DNA of 56,786 nucleotides from Thermonema lapsum. GTDB taxonomy: Bacteria > Bacteroidota > Bacteroidia > Cytophagales > Thermonemataceae. Shown here in pieces: positions 54,570-56,786 of the stretch (positions within the stretch are counted from its first letter, which is position 1; every line of letters starts with the position of its first letter). The notes under the pieces are model-generated. The model was not told where the DNA came from. It saw nothing but the letters and a program-made list of their open reading frames with translations, and did not search any database. Position numbers and translations under genes: made by a program. The stretch spans positions 1 through 56,786 of the forward strand of contig NZ_JAASRN010000007.1 of NCBI RefSeq assembly GCF_011761635.1, written 5' to 3'.

Positions 54570-56319
54570 TATCTCCCCCTTTGTGTATTTTGAGCAAGTA
54601 CTGCTTACTTACCTGTTGTGCCCGGGTGGAAGGGTTTAAAAAGGGCAAGGTCAGCTCAGTAACAGGAAAACGTTCCAGCTCCAAAACTACTTCATAAGTG
54701 GCTCCGGTCTTATCAAGCCACTTTTTATAGTGCTCATCAACATAGAGGTAGAGGTTTTTCGGCTTATCCTTCACAAAGGACTGCAAGAAAGATGCACACA
54801 CTTTTTCCTCTGCCACTCTTTTAGCTTCCGCTCCTTGAATATTCATGGCTTCTACTCTTACTTCTATGCTATCCTTTAAATCAGGCACGATGTGCTGGGC
54901 ATAGAACTCCAACGAAGGGTGATAAAACGAAAGTAGCGCGTAAGTGTTGTTCTCTATATTGTGCTTTCGAATATAACGCCCTACAATACTTGGAGCCTGA
55001 TAGCGCAGTAAAGAAGGATATACATGCGCATTTAAGAAAATGTTGACTATACAAATGGCAACCAGAGAAGGCACCAGTATTTTTTCATAGCTACTGCTCG
55101 CGTAGCGATAGCTGAGTCCATACAAAGCGACACCTGCTGCTACACTTGCCCAACCCCATCCCGATTGGAGGGGGAATACCCAAAACAACATGACCAACAG
55201 CAACGTGAATAACACAGACTCAACAAAGCGTTGGATATACTGCAATCCAAGCACTGTTTTTTTGTGTTTGGTGGCACGTGCCAGCACAACTATCCACTTA
55301 GCCGTGATGAGTGCCATCAGTGGAAACACCACAAAGGTATAGTGCGGCAATTTGAATTTGGACAATGAAAGCGCTATAAAAACCAATGTAAAACCTCCCC
55401 ACGCTATGAATTCTTGGCGTTTAATCTTGCGAAAACGATAACGCCATATGCGCCGGAGTTCCAAAATATAAGCAGCTACTGCCAGCAAACTCCAAGGCAG
55501 AAAGCTCCAAAAAAAGCTATGAACAAAAAAGAAGAGCCCTGCGTCATTGCGCCAAGGGTTTTCTCCCGTAATACGTCCAAAACTTTGGGTCCAGTAGTAA
55601 AAACGCAAACCGGAAATACCTTTTTCCGGATGAGCATCAAACTGTTCATACAGCCCTATGCTCATGGGAAGCAAGATAATGGCTACTATCACCATCACAT
55701 ACAGCCATGCAGGTCTAAAAAATTGCTTCCACTCTTTACGCCAAATCAAATCGAAACCTATGGCTAAGGCAGGAGCTACTAAACCAATGGGACCCTTTGC
55801 CAACATTGCCAGTCCCAAACCTATGCCCATGCCTGTAAGAGAGCGCCATTGAGGATGCCGCAAATAGCTTGCCGTCTGCCATATGGCAAAGGTAACCCAT
55901 GCCGTAAGCATCGTATCCGTGCGAATATCGTGATTCATTAGAATGCATGCTTGACTGCTTGCCCATATCAGGGCTGCCCAATAAGCTACTTGGCGAGTGT
56001 AGTAAAGAAGCGCAAAGCGGTAAATAGAATAAATACCGAGCAAAGACACAAGAATTGGAATGAGCCGGTAAGTCCAATTGCTTACACCGAACAACTTAAA
56101 TGATAGGATGGAAGTCCAAAATAGCAGCGGAGGCTTATCTAAGTAGTCATTGCCTTTATATGTGATTTGAAGAAAGAGGTCATGAGCAAGCATTTCCCAT
56201 GAGATTGCACCATATTGTGCAGCATCTACATCCATTAAGTCCATGGGGGCGCCTACTACATAAACAAGCAAGGGCAGCAAAAGCCACCATGTGTACCGGT
56301 TCTGCGTTTTGTGAAGCAT
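54538..56319 (-). CDS. Glycosyltransferase family 39/ArnT-like membrane protein
   Basis: A 593-residue GT-C-fold membrane transferase with about a dozen helices in the first 430 residues and a soluble periplasmic tail. The N-terminal loop DVDAAQYGAISWEM carries the paired acidic residue of the DxE/DxD site; DYLDKPPLLFW and MLAKGPIGLVAPAL match the ArnT/PMT group, which moves sugars from polyprenyl phosphate to lipid A or protein. The acceptor is not known. Divergent from the rRNA operon. Confidence 0.87.
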   Translation of the reverse strand: MLHKTQNRYTWWLLLPLLVYVVGAPMDLMDVDAAQYGAISWEMLAHDLFLQITYKGNDYLDKPPLLFWTSILSFKLFGVSNWTYRLIPILVSLLGIYSIYRFALLYYTRQVAYWAALIWASSQACILMNHDIRTDTMLTAWVTFAIWQTASYLRHPQWRSLTGMGIGLGLAMLAKGPIGLVAPALAIGFDLIWRKEWKQFFRPAWLYVMVIVAIILLPMSIGLYEQFDAHPEKGISGLRFYYWTQSFGRITGENPWRNDAGLFFFVHSFFWSFLPWSLLAVAAYILELRRIWRYRFRKIKRQEFIAWGGFTLVFIALSLSKFKLPHYTFVVFPLMALITAKWIVVLARATKHKKTVLGLQYIQRFVESVLFTLLLVMLFWVFPLQSGWGWASVAAGVALYGLSYRYASSSYEKILVPSLVAICIVNIFLNAHVYPSLLRYQAPSIVGRYIRKHNIENNTYALLSFYHPSLEFYAQHIVPDLKDSIEVRVEAMNIQGAEAKRVAEEKVCASFLQSFVKDKPKNLYLYVDEHYKKWLDKTGATYEVVLELERFPVTELTLPFLNPSTRAQQVSKQYLLKIHKGGDIIEASGKQPQ

Positions 56320-56343
56320 AAAAAAGATAGTTTAAACCTGCTG

Positions 56344-56351
56344 CAAATATA
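56344..56351 (-). promoter_or_regulatory. -7 element of the glycosyltransferase gene
   Basis: TATATTTG on the minus strand, 25 bases before the ATG; -33 not clear. Confidence 0.45.
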
Positions 56352-56451
56352 CAAGAGCTGTTGACATGAGCTTTTAAAGAATGTTTCAATTTTTTAATCC
56401 ACTGTATCTCAGTAACTTGTTTTTTTGACAAAAATTTTTTCTTTCAAACTC

Positions 56452-56482
56452 TTGCACAGAATATTGAGGCATTCTACCTTTG
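56452..56482 (+). promoter_or_regulatory. rRNA operon promoter P1
   Basis: TTG (56452-56454) and TACCTTTG (56475-56482) are 20 bases apart, a full Bacteroidota-type promoter, about 275 bases before the 16S start. Confidence 0.75.
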
Positions 56483-56547
56483 CAGTCGCAAATGAGGGGA
56501 AGGGGGCAGCAGCAGGCAGCCCGGTTCGAAAAAAAGTGAGGCAAGAA

Positions 56548-56579
56548 TTTGGAGGGGAAGAAAAAAGTATTTAGATTTG
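56548..56579 (+). promoter_or_regulatory. rRNA operon promoter P2
   Basis: TTTG (56548-56551) and TAGATTTG (56572-56579) are 20 bases apart, followed by CATCCGCTTTT. Confidence 0.75.
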
Positions 56580-56624
56580 CATCCGCTTTTGCGAGGAGCG
56601 CAGGCGAAAAAAGTGATGCAAAAA

Positions 56625-56656
56625 TTTGCAAGGAAATTAAAAGGTGTTTAATTTTG
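56625..56656 (+). promoter_or_regulatory. rRNA operon promoter P3
   Basis: TTTG (56625-56628) and TAATTTTG (56649-56656) are 20 bases apart, followed by AGCCCGCCTTTT. P2 and P3 lie in two imperfect direct copies about 77 bases apart. Confidence 0.7.
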
Positions 56657-56700
56657 AGCCCGCCTTTTGAAGGAAGGCACAAAGGCTCTTGTGAGCCAGA

Positions 56701-56713
56701 CGTTCTTTGACCT
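56701..56713 (+). promoter_or_regulatory. boxA-like antitermination site
   Basis: CGTTCTTTGACCT, about 45 bases before the 16S gene, resembles the boxA element (GCTCTTTAACA in E. coli) through its central TTCTTTGA, the form often seen in Bacteroidota rRNA leaders. Confidence 0.5.
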
Positions 56714-56754
56714 AATGAGAGAGAGTTCACGTTGTCGGGTATCAAACTTTTTTT

Positions 56755-56786
56755 ACAACGGAGAGTTTGATCCTGGCTCAGGATGA
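56755..56786 (+). rRNA. 16S ribosomal RNA, 5' end
   Basis: The stretch ACAACGGAGAGTTTGATCCT and the following GGCTCAGGATGA are the conserved first bases of bacterial 16S rRNA; the gene continues beyond the window. The exact 5' end is inferred. Confidence 0.95.

Overview
The window reads as chromosomal DNA of a Bacteroidota bacterium, most likely a member of the Cytophagales. The strongest evidence is the promoter type: several genes and the rRNA leader carry the Bacteroidota -7 motif TAnnTTTG, in the best cases with TTG/TTTG 19-20 bases upstream. Gene content agrees: a separate atpD-atpC pair, a TonB receptor with a BtuG-like beta-propeller lipoprotein, a 7TMR-DISM/SpoIIE phosphatase, YfhO, ComB and a fused serine-synthesis enzyme. 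No species can be named from sequence alone. No prophage, CRISPR array or tRNA gene was seen. The left edge cuts the 5' end of a probable IS1-type transposase gene; the right edge cuts the first bases of a 16S rRNA gene.

Layout. 1-8.3 kb: transposase fragment, ornithine aminotransferase, phosphofructokinase, a 2-oxoglutarate oxygenase, a Fur-family regulator, an antiporter remnant, an SGNH lipoprotein overlapping an AcpH-like gene, a phosphoserine phosphatase/phosphoglycerate dehydrogenase fusion, and cobS. 8.3-18.1 kb: a dispersed inverted repeat, atpD-atpC, a DivIC/FtsB-like gene, uxs and ugd for UDP-xylose, a secreted unknown coupled to tadA, superoxide dismutase, an esterase and a CtpA protease. 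18.2-22 kb: a vitamin B12 uptake unit (promoter, cobalamin riboswitch, BtuB-like receptor, BtuG-like lipoprotein, terminator) next to a decayed phnA. 22-29 kb: pirin, rhomboid protease, accD, class I aldolase, thymidine kinase, folK, sppA. 29-41 kb: gcvT-comB-yfhO-smpB, rnhB and recG divergent, nuoD coupled to a SpoIIE-type phosphatase, and an NlpC/P60 lipoprotein. 41-47.6 kb: two unknown genes, then an overlapping unit of saccharopine dehydrogenase-like, thiL, unknown and asnB. 47.7-54.6 kb: a large PAS/GAF sensor with no output domain leading cdd, queA, an unknown membrane protein and a YhhN-family gene, then a TonB-domain protein. 54.5-56.8 kb: a GT39-type glycosyltransferase and an rRNA leader with three tandem promoters.

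Functional links. Serine synthesis (serBA fusion) and gcvT touch one-carbon metabolism. The riboswitch unit and cobS fit uptake and salvage of corrinoids. pfkA and fbaB serve glycolysis/gluconeogenesis; ugd and uxs give UDP-glucuronate and UDP-xylose. The most notable points are the three-promoter rRNA leader, the BtuB/BtuG riboswitch unit, the serBA fusion with a perfect 18-bp palindrome at its start, the lone nuoD fused in translation to a signalling phosphatase, the Cys-rich insert in ornithine aminotransferase, and two gene remnants (phnA, antiporter).
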